The position numbers and the translations under genes were made by a program. The notes below the pieces were generated by a model. It saw only the letters and a program-made list of their open reading frames with translations. It ran no database searches and had not been told where the DNA came from. DNA of 64,000 nucleotides from Owenia fusiformis (taxonomy: Eukaryota > Annelida > Polychaeta > Sabellida > Oweniidae). Positions 34,146 through 44,857 of the stretch are shown one piece after another. Position 1 is the stretch's first letter, and each line of letters starts with the position of its first letter. The stretch lies in the NCBI GenBank assembly GCA_903813345.2, contig CAIIXF020000007.1, forward strand, positions 2,547,730 to 2,611,729, written 5' to 3'.

Positions 34146-35108
34146 AGGCCCTGCATAAAGTTTAAACCACTTTGACTTATATTATAGTTTTGTCCTGTTA
34201 TCAAAATGTGATATCTGAAACTTTTCAATTACTATCAAAAAGTGGATTTGAAGGACTTTTTGTTTGAAAAGTTGTGAATTTATTTCAAATGAAATAAAGT
34301 TGTCAAGCACATACGCTTTTAAGCAATAATTTACTCCAACGGATAACATACATCCTAGTCTACTTTCAAGCTTGTTGATAACAAAATGAACGGAAGGGGG
34401 GGGGGCAGGCGATTTTTGCAAGAAGATTCATCAGATCTTGATTAATTTTTTTTCAGATTTGTTGAATTTTCTCGCAGAACGTCTGCTCCCCTCCGTCATT
34501 TTGTCCGATCACCGGTTGTAAATGTGTTGAATTTTTTAAATGGTTGAAAATGAGCAAGAGATCAACTCATATAAGCGCAGAAAAGTTGTTTAGAGAAAAA
34601 AATTATTTTTCCACCTGAATGACATCACAGCGTATCCTTTCACAAGTTTTTAAATATCACGGGGGTAAAGCAGACCCGATGATGCAATGAGCTTGCTCGG
34701 CGGTATCATGACTGTGTAACGGGTCTTAATGTATAATTGTGCTCGGCGGTAGGTTCAAACAACGCGGATCCTCAAAGCATGTGCTCATGGTATATTCGTG
34801 TTTTAACACCCATGAATATGCTTTAAAGGTTTGTGTATGAATAAAATCATATCTAATGAATGGTTGAAACAATTTTTGTCTGATCAATTCAACGGAGTAG
34901 AGCACATAATGTGTTTCATGGTGTTCAGTGATGTTTCTTATGATCCTAAAATCTAAACGTTCGTTTCTGTGGCGGGAAATTCAAATATTTGAAAAAAATA
35001 AGATGAAGTCACATTTTTTTAAAAAATGTCTCAAATATTTTTTCAAATCATGAAAAATAATATTTGAATGACTAAAGTAGCTATATTTTCAAACTTTGCA
35101 TGGGGCCT
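34146..35108. mobile_element. TTAA-flanked inverted-repeat element, 963 bp
   Basis: Starts AGGCCCTGCATAAAGTTTAA and ends with the inverse of AGGCCCCATGCAAAGTTTGA. TTAA stands outside both ends (34142-34145 and 35109-35112). TTAA duplication is the hallmark of piggyBac-type transposition, though these ends do not begin with the usual CCC. It includes a short G run (about 34396-34405) and a 79-codon frame without a domain. Probably a MITE mobilised in trans. Confidence 0.65.
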
Positions 35109-35239
35109 TTAACAAAAATAAGCATACAGATTATTGTTATACTTAATGTTTATTTCGTAAACAAACTAAGAAAGGTTCGTAAAATCAAACTATAATTGTA
35201 AAGTGAATAAAGAACAAAAATAGAAATGTTTTATCAAGG

Positions 35240-35438
35240 TTATCAAACAAAAATACCTTTTAGGTATGTACCTCATTTGTTAAGCTTATGTTACAACATG
35301 GACAACCGACCCAGGAATTCCACCCTGATGCCATTTGTTAGTAAATGTAAGTTGCAATCATTGATCTCAAACGGGAATCGAACTTGGTATCTCATACACC
35401 TGAACCAGATTTGCTGACACTAATCCAACTGAGAAAGC
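35240..35438 (-). mobile_element. Probable tRNA-derived SINE
   Basis: On the minus strand, an A-box-like TCTCAGTTGGATTAGTG (about 35420-35435) is followed at tRNA spacing by a B-box-like AGTTCGATTCCCG (about 35371-35383). The arms do not fold into a proper tRNA, so a tRNA-derived SINE head is more likely than a tRNA gene. The tail extent is a guess. Confidence 0.45.
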
Positions 35439-36014
35439 TTGTTTATTGTGTATTTAAAATATTACAACATTAGAAAACAACACTGACCCTTAAAGTAAAC
35501 CGCCATAATATTCGTTTAAATGTCATTACACAACATACCTGCTGGCCAACAGTCGCTAATCATGAATTCATCCTTTGAATATCAAAAATGGGTCATTATC
35601 GTAATCATTAATGATAACGTAATTTTTACATAATCATTTTTTGCATGTTAAATAGGATAGTACCATATGTTCGTTAAGATTTTGACTGTAAGTTTTATAG
35701 CCATGTGCATATGTTAAGCACAAAATGACATTAACCTACTTAATAATAATACCGGTTAACCCTCATTAATATACAACTGTTACTCAATCAATAGGGTGTT
35801 TAGTTCTCCAATCGGATTTTAGGAATTATTCTTTTAATGATTATTTTCATGTGGATATAGTTGATATAATATTGATACAGTTCATTTTGTTATTAGGGGT
35901 TTTCACATGGTGCCCCATTTGCTTTGTGGTTGTAAACGCCATAACTATAATTTAAAATTTAAAATAAACACTAAATATCGCATGTGGTATGCAGGACTCT
36001 TTCAAAAACATATA

Positions 36015-36780
36015 CTGTAAAAGCCCAAATATGCTGAAGAACCATTGAATTAATTTGCGTGCCCTTAAATTCGCGTACTCTTAGACCAGTGGATTTTACC
36101 AAGAATTTCGACCCAGGAGAATTAAACATTAATGTCCCCACTTAGGTAAGCTATTTGAGACACTAACCTCATACTAAACTACACTTCATTACTGTAGAGT
36201 ATCTGCCATTTGATCAGTAATTGTCCATGCAAGACGCAGTTAGCCATGTTGAACAACTGGTTAAAATGCAAAACCTGGAGGATCTGCATGAAGTTTACCT
36301 TTAACTTTGCCAAAAACAAATGAAGCCTTTCATCTGGATGTTGGTTTAGTTTTAATACATTACAAAATTATATGTCATACCAGTTCATATTAGTTTAGTC
36401 TTACTTACAAATAGATATCATATTTCATCATAGAAGACCCGGATGTGTGTCCTTCAACTTATGTCATTATTTTAGCGGTATTTCTAAACACAAAATTATT
36501 GTCTTTCCATTCTGTTTTACCTAAATCAACCCGACTTATCATTCAATAGAATAGTGTAGATTGGTTATGAGGGGCATCTCACTAATGTACTGTTTAAATA
36601 TGATAAGATATTTCAATAAATGATACGGTAAGGAAATCTTTAATAATTTTTTTAGACTGGGCTTTTTCTAACTTTGACTTTGAATCCACGTACCACTGAA
36701 TCAATGTGCCCTTTAATCCCGCCTTTAATCCACGTGCTTTTGAATTCGCGCTAAACACCCAGACGCGATGAATATAGCGG
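36015..36780. mobile_element. TA-flanked MITE, left part, split by the LTR element
   Basis: Begins CTGTAAAAGCCCAAAT after TA. The inverted end, ATTTGGGCTTTTACAG followed by TA, is at 42227-42244, beyond the LTR element. Removing that element and one GCGG leaves about 800 bp with matched ends and a TA duplication, a Tc1/mariner-like MITE layout. No ORF. Confidence 0.7.
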
Positions 36781-37041
36781 TGTTACAGTAGTGAGCTACA
36801 TGTATATTATATTCTACTATATTCACCTATAGTTTAATTTGTAATGTATGCTTGCTGTATATGTTGAGCTATTCTTTATTAGAGATCTTAGGTCAAGGTC
36901 ACAATGACATTATACACTGTATCTTGTAAACAAAACTAAACTGAATGACTCATTAACCCTTGACCATCCAGATAGTTCTAGAAATTATAACCATTCATTA
37001 AAATGTAATCATGTCACTAAAGATGTCCAATCAAGATGTAG

Positions 37042-37054
37042 TTCCAGAAGATTC
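37042..37054 (+). promoter_or_regulatory. Heat-shock-type element in the 5' LTR
   Basis: TTCcaGAAgaTTC, three perfect alternating boxes, followed by an out-of-phase TTC. It ends 23 bp upstream of the TATA box. The spacing resembles animal heat-shock promoters. The copy in the 3' LTR is at 41588-41600. Confidence 0.6.
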
Positions 37055-37077
37055 GTTTCTGGATCATTCTTTCACAT

Positions 37078-37085
37078 TATAAAAA
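37078..37085 (+). promoter_or_regulatory. TATA box of the 5' LTR
   Basis: TATAAAAA. Transcription would start about 25-30 bp downstream (near 37108), which marks the U3/R boundary and leaves the ATTAAA signal inside R or U5. The copy in the 3' LTR is at 41624-41631. Confidence 0.65.
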
Positions 37086-37662
37086 GAACAGCACAGTGAC
37101 TCTCATTAGCAGATAATTAAATCATCATATAACTGGACATCTCAAAGGAACTAAATAGAGCAGAATTTCAAAGTTTATCAAAAGGACATCTTCTTAGCAG
37201 AAAATTACAACAACCTACTGTGGGAACATTTATAACAATACAAACATACAACCTGAGGACTTTACATGGACATATATTACAACACACACTATATACGGAT
37301 TATCATATACATTCGTGGATTACCATAAACATTTGTGGATTATCATCAAACATTTGTGGATTATCATCAAACATTATTGGATACAAACATTATAGGATTA
37401 CAACAAACATTATTGGATTATTACAAACATTGGAGAACTATTAACGATTATTGAAACATTTCGTGATCTGGAACTTTCTCAAGGATCGTCAACGACATTT
37501 ATCGACATCAAGAATAAGCCGTATCATTGATTGGACATCACTTAAGTATTAAACCTCCTTTATATTATTGTTATATTATTTAGTTTTTCAAAATATAAAT
37601 ATATTGTTATCATATTTTAATTGCTGTTTTTACTTTCTGTTATTTTCGAACGTAACAGAAAT

Positions 37663-37680
37663 TGGGGGCTTGTCCGGGAT
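37663..37680 (+). promoter_or_regulatory. Primer binding site, tRNA-Pro type
   Basis: TGGGGGCTTGTCCGGGAT, 5 bp after the 5' LTR. It is complementary to the 3' end of animal tRNA-Pro with one mismatch (CTT for CTC). It would prime minus-strand cDNA. Confidence 0.85.
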
Positions 37681-37769
37681 ACAACTACAACAAGCTAAAA
37701 TTCAAATATTTTAAAATTCAATATCCAACCCTTGTATATTTAAATTGTGAAGACAGCAATTAATCGAAA

Positions 37770-40691
37770 ATGAGTTTTGAGGTTGAGACATTTTTAGAAG
37801 CGCCCTCTTTGGAGGAATTTGATGATTTAAAGAAAACTGAACTTCTGGCAATTGCAAAACATGTTGGCCTGTCAGTCAAAAGCTCATACAAAAAGGATAC
37901 AATTAAAAACTTTGTACTTCAGTATTTGGTTGCAGAATCACTTCTGCCTGAGCAGCCAGCCCAGCATGTTGAGCATGATCCTATTAGACTTAAAGAGCTT
38001 GAATTTCAACAAAAATTGCAACTGAGAGAGCTTGAACTTAAACTACACAATGAAATCAGAGAGAAAGAAATGCAAAATGAAAGAGAAATAAGGGAACAAG
38101 AAATGATTAAATACAATGTAGAAAAGGAAATAGAATTAAAACGTCTTGAGTTAGAAATTAAAAACAAAACTGAAGAACATGCTCTTGAGCATCAATGTTT
38201 TAAAAATAGGTTCGATGCAGCAGATAACATTGAACTTGTACCAAAGTTTGAAGAGAATAATGTTGATAAATATTTTCCTCATTTTGAAAAAGTAGCCTTG
38301 TGCCTAGATTGGCCAAAATCAGTATGGCCTGTGATGCTTCAAAGCAAGCTTACTGGTAAAGCTAGCGAAGTGTATTCAGCTCTCTCCATTGAAGCAAGCT
38401 CTGATTATGATCAAGTTAAAAAGGCTGTTCTTAAAGCCTATGAACTAGTGCCAGAAGCATATAGGCAAAAATTTAGGTATACTTATAAACAAGATGATCA
38501 AACCTATGTAGAGTTTGCTAGGGAGCAAGAGCAATTTTTTGACAGGTGGCTTGTCTCTAAAGATGCATCTGAAAACTTTAAGAAGCTCAGAGAGCTTATG
38601 CTTATAGAACAATTTAAAAATTGTGTTCAGCGCCGTATTAGAATTTATTTGGATGAACGCAAAGTAGAAACTTTGAGTCAGGCTGCCACCCTGTCTGATG
38701 ATTATGCGCTTACTCACAAAGGTAGTTTTATTAAAGGTAATCCTAACTTTAGAGGTTATCAAGGTAACAAACCTTCATATGATACTAAATCAAATCAGTC
38801 CTCATCATCAAATACATCACACAAAGCAAAAGACCAGTCTAATTCATCACAGAGTTCTAGCTCAAAATCAGATCAATCAAAATCGTCAGGTCCAACATCA
38901 AATGTCACCTGTAACTATTGTAAAAAGCCTGGTCATCTTATTTCTGAATGCTATAGGATTAAGAATAGAAGAGAGATGTCTGGTTTTGCTCATTCAAATG
39001 GTTGTGCTACAGTTCCCATTTCAAGAAAGCCCATTGTTTGGGATTCATATACTCATACTGAGAAATCTACTCATGGTGATATTATGGAGGATTATAAGCC
39101 TTTCATGTCCGAAGGATCTGTGTCACTGTCAAGTGATGGTACCAATTCAAAGCCAATTAAGATTCTTAGAGACACGGGTGCATCTCAGACTTTGTTGTTA
39201 GAAGGCGTCCTTCCTTTATCTGAGGAGTCATTCACAGGTACCCATATTTTGATGCAAGGCATTGAATTAGGATTTACTAAAGTTCCCCTCCATCGTATTC
39301 ATATCACATCAGAGTTAGTCAAAGGGCCAGTTATTGTTGGTGTTAGGCCACAACTTCCTGTTGAAGGAGTCGCATTGCTTTTAGGCAATGATTTAGCTGG
39401 GGGTAAGGTATCATTAGACCCCATTGTTTCAGATCAGCCTTGTTCTATTGAGGATTCTGTCCAAGAGGACTCTGATATATATCCTGCTTGTGCTGTTACT
39501 AGGGCTATGGCTAAAAAGTTAGCTGATAGCGGGGATTCGTCTGTGGGAGATGACTTTGATAGTGGGTTTTTAAGCTCCTTGTTTGATGATGAATGTCACT
39601 CACCACTTGTTAAAGATGATCCTTATCCTATTTTAAAGGCAAATTCTTCATTGAAACAGCCTTCTGTTCAAGCAAAGCAGTCATCTATTGAGGCAAATTC
39701 TTCATTGAAAAAGCCTATTGCCAGAGGTGATTCACCTTCTGAGCAGGATCACTATTTTAATGCGGTTCCGCCCGCTCTTGCTAGTCCTGATGAAGTTTCA
39801 TCTTCTTCTGCTAGTGTTCATGAGGTTTCATCCCCTCCTTGTTCTGAGGTTTCATCCTCTTCTAGTTCTGAGGTTTCATCCTCTATTTCTGATAGTGATT
39901 CTTTGAAAAATGATCCTCATTCTAAACACATGTTAATTTATGAACAAGAGCATGATCCATCACTCATTGATATTCATAAAAGATGTCTTACTATTGATGA
40001 AGCTGACAAGGTCCCTGTTTGTTTCTACAAAAAGGATGGCATATTAATGCGAAAGTGGAGACCTCCTGAAGCTTCCCCTAAAGATAATTGGGCAATTGCA
40101 CATCAAATTGTTGTCCCAAAATCGTATCATAAGGAAATCTTGAGTCTAGCTCATGATTCTCCCATGGCAGTTCATTTAGGAGTAACTAAAACATACCATA
40201 AAATACTCAATCATTTCTATTGGCCCAAATTAAAACAAGATGTCCAAGAGTATTGTAGGTCTTGTCATACATGTCAAATGGTAGGGATACCTAACCAGAA
40301 AATCTCAATTGCTCCTTTACAACTTATACCTGCATTTGATGAACCATTCAGTAAGGTTCTTATTGACTGTGTTGGTCCATTACCAAAAACAAAGTCTGAT
40401 AATCAATATCTGCTCACTATTCTGTCTATGGCCACACAGTTTCTAGAAATAAAATCACTCCTTATGCTTGGGAATAACAAAACCAAGTATATTGTGAAAT
40501 CACAAATCAATAATTTCACATTAGTGGAGCTACCAAAGGAGCTCATATCTGACTTACAATCTGACTCAGTGCTGAATGATTTCATTTGCATTGATAGAAC
40601 TACTCCTGTGAGGTGTAGAGAGCTACACATGATGAAAAAGTATGTTGAGCGTGATAAAATTTCTTTACTCAACATGAGCTTGTGCTCTTAG
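37770..40691 (+). CDS. Gag-protease-integrase fragment polyprotein of the LTR element
   Basis: 973 residues. Order seen: a short SAP-like N-terminus (about 15-55); a long Glu/Lys/Arg-rich coiled coil (about 70-140); a capsid-like helical region (about 145-315), similar in type to Gmr1/SCAN-related capsids; Ser-rich linker; a CCHC knuckle (Cys 381, Cys 384, His 389, Cys 394); an aspartic protease with DTGA (468-471) and LLGNDLAGG (537-545); an acidic Ser-rich linker (about 585-715); and the integrase zinc domain (His 795, His 802, Cys 832, Cys 835). The integrase core starts normally (Asp 866 in LIDCVGPLP), then degrades. An Asp (about 928) may be the second catalytic residue, but the Glu is missing and the end is unrelated sequence. 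RT-RNase H is absent, yet the frame is fully open. It could make particles and cut them. Start chosen at the first ATG, 90 bp after the primer site. Confidence 0.88.
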   Translation: MSFEVETFLEAPSLEEFDDLKKTELLAIAKHVGLSVKSSYKKDTIKNFVLQYLVAESLLPEQPAQHVEHDPIRLKELEFQQKLQLRELELKLHNEIREKEMQNEREIREQEMIKYNVEKEIELKRLELEIKNKTEEHALEHQCFKNRFDAADNIELVPKFEENNVDKYFPHFEKVALCLDWPKSVWPVMLQSKLTGKASEVYSALSIEASSDYDQVKKAVLKAYELVPEAYRQKFRYTYKQDDQTYVEFAREQEQFFDRWLVSKDASENFKKLRELMLIEQFKNCVQRRIRIYLDERKVETLSQAATLSDDYALTHKGSFIKGNPNFRGYQGNKPSYDTKSNQSSSSNTSHKAKDQSNSSQSSSSKSDQSKSSGPTSNVTCNYCKKPGHLISECYRIKNRREMSGFAHSNGCATVPISRKPIVWDSYTHTEKSTHGDIMEDYKPFMSEGSVSLSSDGTNSKPIKILRDTGASQTLLLEGVLPLSEESFTGTHILMQGIELGFTKVPLHRIHITSELVKGPVIVGVRPQLPVEGVALLLGNDLAGGKVSLDPIVSDQPCSIEDSVQEDSDIYPACAVTRAMAKKLADSGDSSVGDDFDSGFLSSLFDDECHSPLVKDDPYPILKANSSLKQPSVQAKQSSIEANSSLKKPIARGDSPSEQDHYFNAVPPALASPDEVSSSSASVHEVSSPPCSEVSSSSSSEVSSSISDSDSLKNDPHSKHMLIYEQEHDPSLIDIHKRCLTIDEADKVPVCFYKKDGILMRKWRPPEASPKDNWAIAHQIVVPKSYHKEILSLAHDSPMAVHLGVTKTYHKILNHFYWPKLKQDVQEYCRSCHTCQMVGIPNQKISIAPLQLIPAFDEPFSKVLIDCVGPLPKTKSDNQYLLTILSMATQFLEIKSLLMLGNNKTKYIVKSQINNFTLVELPKELISDLQSDSVLNDFICIDRTTPVRCRELHMMKKYVERDKISLLNMSLCS

Positions 40692-41315
40692 CTCATAGGC
40701 CAAACTCGTATGTCAATGACAACTATACATGTATGTTATTCAAGAGTCAGATATTGTAAATTATCATGATTAACTCATGAAGATTATATTATATGGTAGG
40801 CAAATTAGAGATTTGTGATAACTGTCACTTTATTTTAACAATATATAAAAACATTTGCCTAAATAGTGAAATTGATATTATGTGTGAGCATTATAGGTGA
40901 TCATTAAATAGCATCACAAGATTACTTGATAATATGAGAGTGTACTATTAGAAGTACTAAAGTAAGATCATGTGATAATTTAAAACATTGTACTAGTTTA
41001 GTGTTTGTCAGACTCAAAAAAATGTATGCTATTGTACATGTTATATGATCTATTGCATGTATTGTATTTATGACTTTTAATGCATAACTTATGTAGATAT
41101 TATTGTAGTATGGGATTATAAGAACATTATATGTTATTAGATTGTACTCACACTGTAACGATAGAAAGTATTATATACTTGTAAACATACTGCACATAAA
41201 AAGACTATTGTAAACAAATATTATGTAAGTCTCAACCTCACTTTTAGAAATTGCAACGCTCACTGCTCAAGATATTATTGTAAAAGTTTTTCATTGCATT
41301 CAAAACTTTTCTTTT
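40692..41315 (+). other. Non-coding 3' part of the LTR element
   Basis: About 620 bp with no ORF between the polyprotein stop and the polypurine tract. RT-RNase H would be expected here in a complete Gmr1-type element, so this marks where the deletion joined. No remnant of RT motifs is visible. Confidence 0.6.
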
Positions 41316-41326
41316 AAGGAGGGAGG
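41316..41326 (+). promoter_or_regulatory. Polypurine tract
   Basis: AAGGAGGGAGG directly before the 3' LTR; primer for plus-strand cDNA. Confidence 0.85.
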
Positions 41327-42203
41327 TGTTACAGTAGTGAGCTACATGTATATTATATTCTACTATATTCACCTATAGTTTAATTTGTAATGTATGCTTG
41401 CTGTATATGTTGAGCTATTCTTTATTAGAGATCTTAGGTCAAGGTCACAATGACATTATACACTGTATCTTGTAAACAAAACTAAACTGAATGACTCATT
41501 AACCCTTGACCATCCAGATAGTTCTAGAAATTATAACCATTCATTAAAATGTAATCATGTCACTAAAGATGTCCAATCAAGATGTAGTTCCAGAAGATTC
41601 GTTTCTGGATCATTCTTTCACATTATAAAAAGAACAGCACAGTGACTCTCATTAGCAGATAATTAAATCATCATATAACTGGACATCTCAAAGGAACTAA
41701 ATAGAGCAGAATTTCAAAGTTTATCAAAAGGACATCTTCTTAGCAGAAAATTACAACAACCTACTGTGGGAACATTTATAACAATACAAACATACAACCT
41801 GAGGACTTTACATGGACATATATTACAACACACACTATATACGGATTATCATATACATTCGTGGATTACCATAAACATTTGTGGATTATCATCAAACATT
41901 TGTGGATTATCATCAAACATTATTGGATACAAACATTATAGGATTACAACAAACATTATTGGATTATTACAAACATTGGAGAACTATTAACGATTATTGA
42001 AACATTTCGTGATCTGGAACTTTCTCAAGGATCGTCAACGACATTTATCGACATCAAGAATAAGCCGTATCATTGATTGGACATCACTTAAGTATTAAAC
42101 CTCCTTTATATTATTGTTATATTATTTAGTTTTTCAAAATATAAATATATTGTTATCATATTTTAATTGCTGTTTTTACTTTCTGTTATTTTCGAACGTA
42201 ACA
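41327..42203 (+). repeat. 3' LTR
   Basis: 877 bp, the same length as the 5' LTR and identical wherever compared, including the heat-shock-type box (41588-41600), TATA box (41624-41631) and ATTAAA (42094-42099). Confidence 0.92.
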
Positions 42204-42207
42204 GCGG

Positions 42208-42242
42208 AAATTAGGACACCTTGAAAATTTGGGCTTTTACAG
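42208..42242. mobile_element. TA-flanked MITE, right part
   Basis: Right end of the MITE split by the LTR element; ends ATTTGGGCTTTTACAG with TA outside, inverse of the start at 36015. Confidence 0.7.
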
Positions 42243-42430
42243 TACACATCTCTTGATTATTAATTCCAAACGAATTACATTTAATCGCCAAATCACAAAT
42301 AGGGAGGTTACTTTGTCACAGTTATCAACGGGGGTCGTATTATTTGTAACACGTTCACGTTCAATAGAGAGATTTCGCAACTCACTTACAGTATTTTATT
42401 ATTCCCGTACAACGTATAACTTATAAAGTA

Positions 42431-42557
42431 GTTGATTACGCCATCATGCACAGCACTATACGTCCATAGGTGTGGTATTCTTACGTATAGACGACGATTT
42501 ATAAGAATATCACACATGGACGTATAGACCTGTGCAATGAACGATGACGTAATCAAA
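42431..42557. repeat. Foldback hairpin, 127 bp
   Basis: TTGATTACG..CTATACGTCCAT on the left pairs with ATGGACGTATAG..CGTAATCAA on the right, with a few mismatches and a loop of about 18 bp near 42490. It looks like a tiny palindromic MITE. Confidence 0.65.
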
Positions 42558-42805
42558 CGCAGAAAAAGCTCCTCTAAACTTCAACATCCATGCGATATAT
42601 TGGATCGATTTTCATAAAACCTTCTTTAGTTTTATAATTATACAATTGAAAATATATCCAGTAAAAGAAAATAGTAGCTGTCCATTAGAAGAAAATATAT
42701 TTTACTTTTCCTAAATTCATTACATCAAGTTATGGGGAATCTATCCAACCAGCTAGATCTAGACGTCACGTCACGTTGATAAACAATCTTGATAGCCAAT
42801 TTTCT

Positions 42806-43434
42806 ATGTCACCAATAGAAAGTGGTGACATATTGATGTGGTCTCCATTTTTTGTGGCGGTGTTTGGCGGTTGGTGTCTGTAGCATATCTTGGCGTCTGT
42901 AACAAACTCTTAAAACTTCCAATAACTTAACAAATGACTGACTTCAGTTTTTTCAAAATCATCTACAAGTTTTCAGAAGTTCAAATCTGACTTTAGATTT
43001 TAGATTTGACCTTCTCAAGGTCAAAAAAGGTCAAAAGGTCTTTTTCAACTGGCTTCAAATTGACCCATTTTTCAAAATCATCTACAAGTTATCAGTAGTT
43101 CAAATCTGACTATAGATTTGACCTTCAGTGACATTCTCAAGGTCAAAAAAAAGATTTGACCTTCAATTACCTTCTGAAGGTCAAAAATGTATTTTTTCAA
43201 CTTGCTTCAAATTGACCAATTCTTTTTTTCAAAATCATCAATAAGTTCTCAGAAGTTCAAATCTGACTTGAGATTTGAGATTTCACCTTCAATGACCTTT
43301 TCAGGCTCAAAAAGGTATTTTTTCAACTTGCTTCAAATTGATCAATTTTTTTTCAAAATCATCTACAAGTTCTCAGAAATCCAAATCTGACTTAGATTGA
43401 ACTAATAATATCGTGAGCAACTAGGTGGTGACAT
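42806..43434 (+). repeat. GGTGACAT-ended repeat expanded by an internal minisatellite
   Basis: Starts ATGTCACC and ends GGTGACAT, like the 99-bp copy at 31266-31364 in inverse orientation. Between them lie four units of about 120-160 bp (42952, 43071, 43229, 43352) containing TTCAAAATCATCTACAAGTT and AGGTCAAAAA words. The 67-codon frame at 43187-43390 is a repeat artefact. Confidence 0.65.
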
Positions 43435-43439
43435 TTTGT

Positions 43440-44855
43440 CATGTTAATGCCTTGTTTCTACTTGTATCTAGTCAATATTTCAACATTTATCATGCATTTG
43501 ACTACTTTTCCAAATCAAGATATGGTATTAATCGTATATTTAAACTAATAAACCAGACAAAAAAACGGTTTCAGGTTCATTAAGTCGCACTATAAGTACC
43601 AATAGACTACAAATAATTCAGTGTTTACTGGTACAAGATGACATTCTAATAGTAAGTTGCATACGATTTGTCAGTAATAGCATTTCATTCCCCGGGTTTC
43701 ATCCCGACTAGCTTATAAAAGACTATTATGATACAACAGCTCTAGAAACGTATTTCAAACAAACCCATCCAGGAAATTAATGGGAATACACAAAAGTATT
43801 TAGTGAAGAGTTTTTCATTCAATTTAGCAATTAGTAATTCGTAGAGCTGGGGGGTTATCGTTACTGAAGTAAAGTAGTATAATATGTTAATTTCGACATC
43901 AGATTCAAACTACTTGTTTAATTTCATACGATTTCTGAGTACAGTTTGTTATTAAAGCTCAGATCCACCGTGGGATCCTCAGGCTCTACTATCCCTCTCA
44001 CAGGTTGTATGCCTCAGTTTGAATTTCATTTGATCTACGACAACCGTACGGCGGCCGAAGCTTCCCAAAATCGAGATTTTGAGAAGCTACGGCCGCCGTG
44101 CGCCCGCCGTAGAGCAAGTGTGACTGGGGTTTCAGATAAAGAGAGAGTCTGATAAATCAGAATGACTCAAATCAGGAATTTCAAAAAATTATTTTCAACC
44201 TAGATAGGCCAACGGTGTTGCTTTATCTTGAAGGCTTAGCATATTTAGAAAATATTTATACGAAAAGAAATTGACATATCTAGTCACCTATTCAAGATGT
44301 ACCTAACCCGAAAGGGTTGGGCTGTTCTTGAGCTCTTTTCGAAATGATTAAATGATATATTTTCTATATATTACGCTGTGGAAAGTATATTGATATTCAT
44401 ATGTTTTCAAATCGATTTTGATTTGACATATTAATGATACCAGCAAACCTAAAGTACATTGTGTCATCATAAGGTTCTGTCCAAAGATCGATGTAATATA
44501 CAGTAAGAAGGTTATGTAATGTTTAAAAACACTAGTATAAACGAATTATCAAAATGAACGCCTCGAGTATTTTAATTATTGGAGACACTAGGCAAAATAT
44601 AAACCTAATGCAGGCGAAAACCTCCCCTTCAGTATTATCACTGTTCCACAACTAGTTACCTTGACGGAACGTCAATGTAACAAAATGGATGAACTTCCTG
44701 GATATGAGTTTTTTATTTTCTCGATTTAAACTTACGTATAAGTCATCTTTCGGATTATCATTTGGCACAAAGTTAGACAATATAGTCTAGGTTTTAGAAA
44801 TGCTAGATCCGTTTGGTTTGGTTTTTTAATAACGCTGTAATTCATGCATTAGACC
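43440..44855. other. Stretch without genes, with one GC-rich hairpin
   Basis: AT-rich DNA. The only structure noted is a hairpin at 44045-44103 whose arms read CGTACGGCGGCCGAAGCTTC and its imperfect complement around a 2-4 bp loop. The 68-codon frame crossing it has no domain. Confidence 0.45.
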
Positions 44856-44857
44856 AT

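Larger units (their letters stand above)
36781..37657 (+). repeat. 5' LTR
   Basis: 877 bp, TGTTAC at the start and GTAACA at the end. It contains a heat-shock-type box, a TATA box, a run of CATTTGTGGATTATCAT-type short repeats (about 37310-37440) and an ATTAAA poly(A) signal (37548-37553). The 74-codon frame inside is a repeat artefact. Confidence 0.92.
36781..42203 (+). mobile_element. Non-autonomous LTR retrotransposon, Gmr1/gypsy-like
   Basis: Two 877-bp LTRs (TGTTAC..GTAACA) enclose 3.67 kb with a primer site, one 973-codon ORF and a polypurine tract. GCGG is duplicated outside (36777-36780 and 42204-42207). Sampled LTR sequence is identical, so the insertion looks recent. The ORF runs Gag-protease-integrase, the integrase following the protease as in Gmr1-type elements, where RT-RNase H lies downstream. 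Here RT-RNase H is absent and the integrase core is cut short, so the element needs reverse transcriptase and integrase in trans. The Gmr1 assignment is inferred from domain order and the integrase-region motifs. Confidence 0.88.

Noticed and set aside
35365-35440. tRNA gene on the minus strand
   Set aside because: A- and B-box-like words are present, but acceptor and anticodon stems do not pair; a SINE head fits better.
37220-37444. 74-codon ORF present in both LTRs
   Set aside because: Lies in short tandem repeats of R/U5; no domain; duplicates only because the LTRs do.
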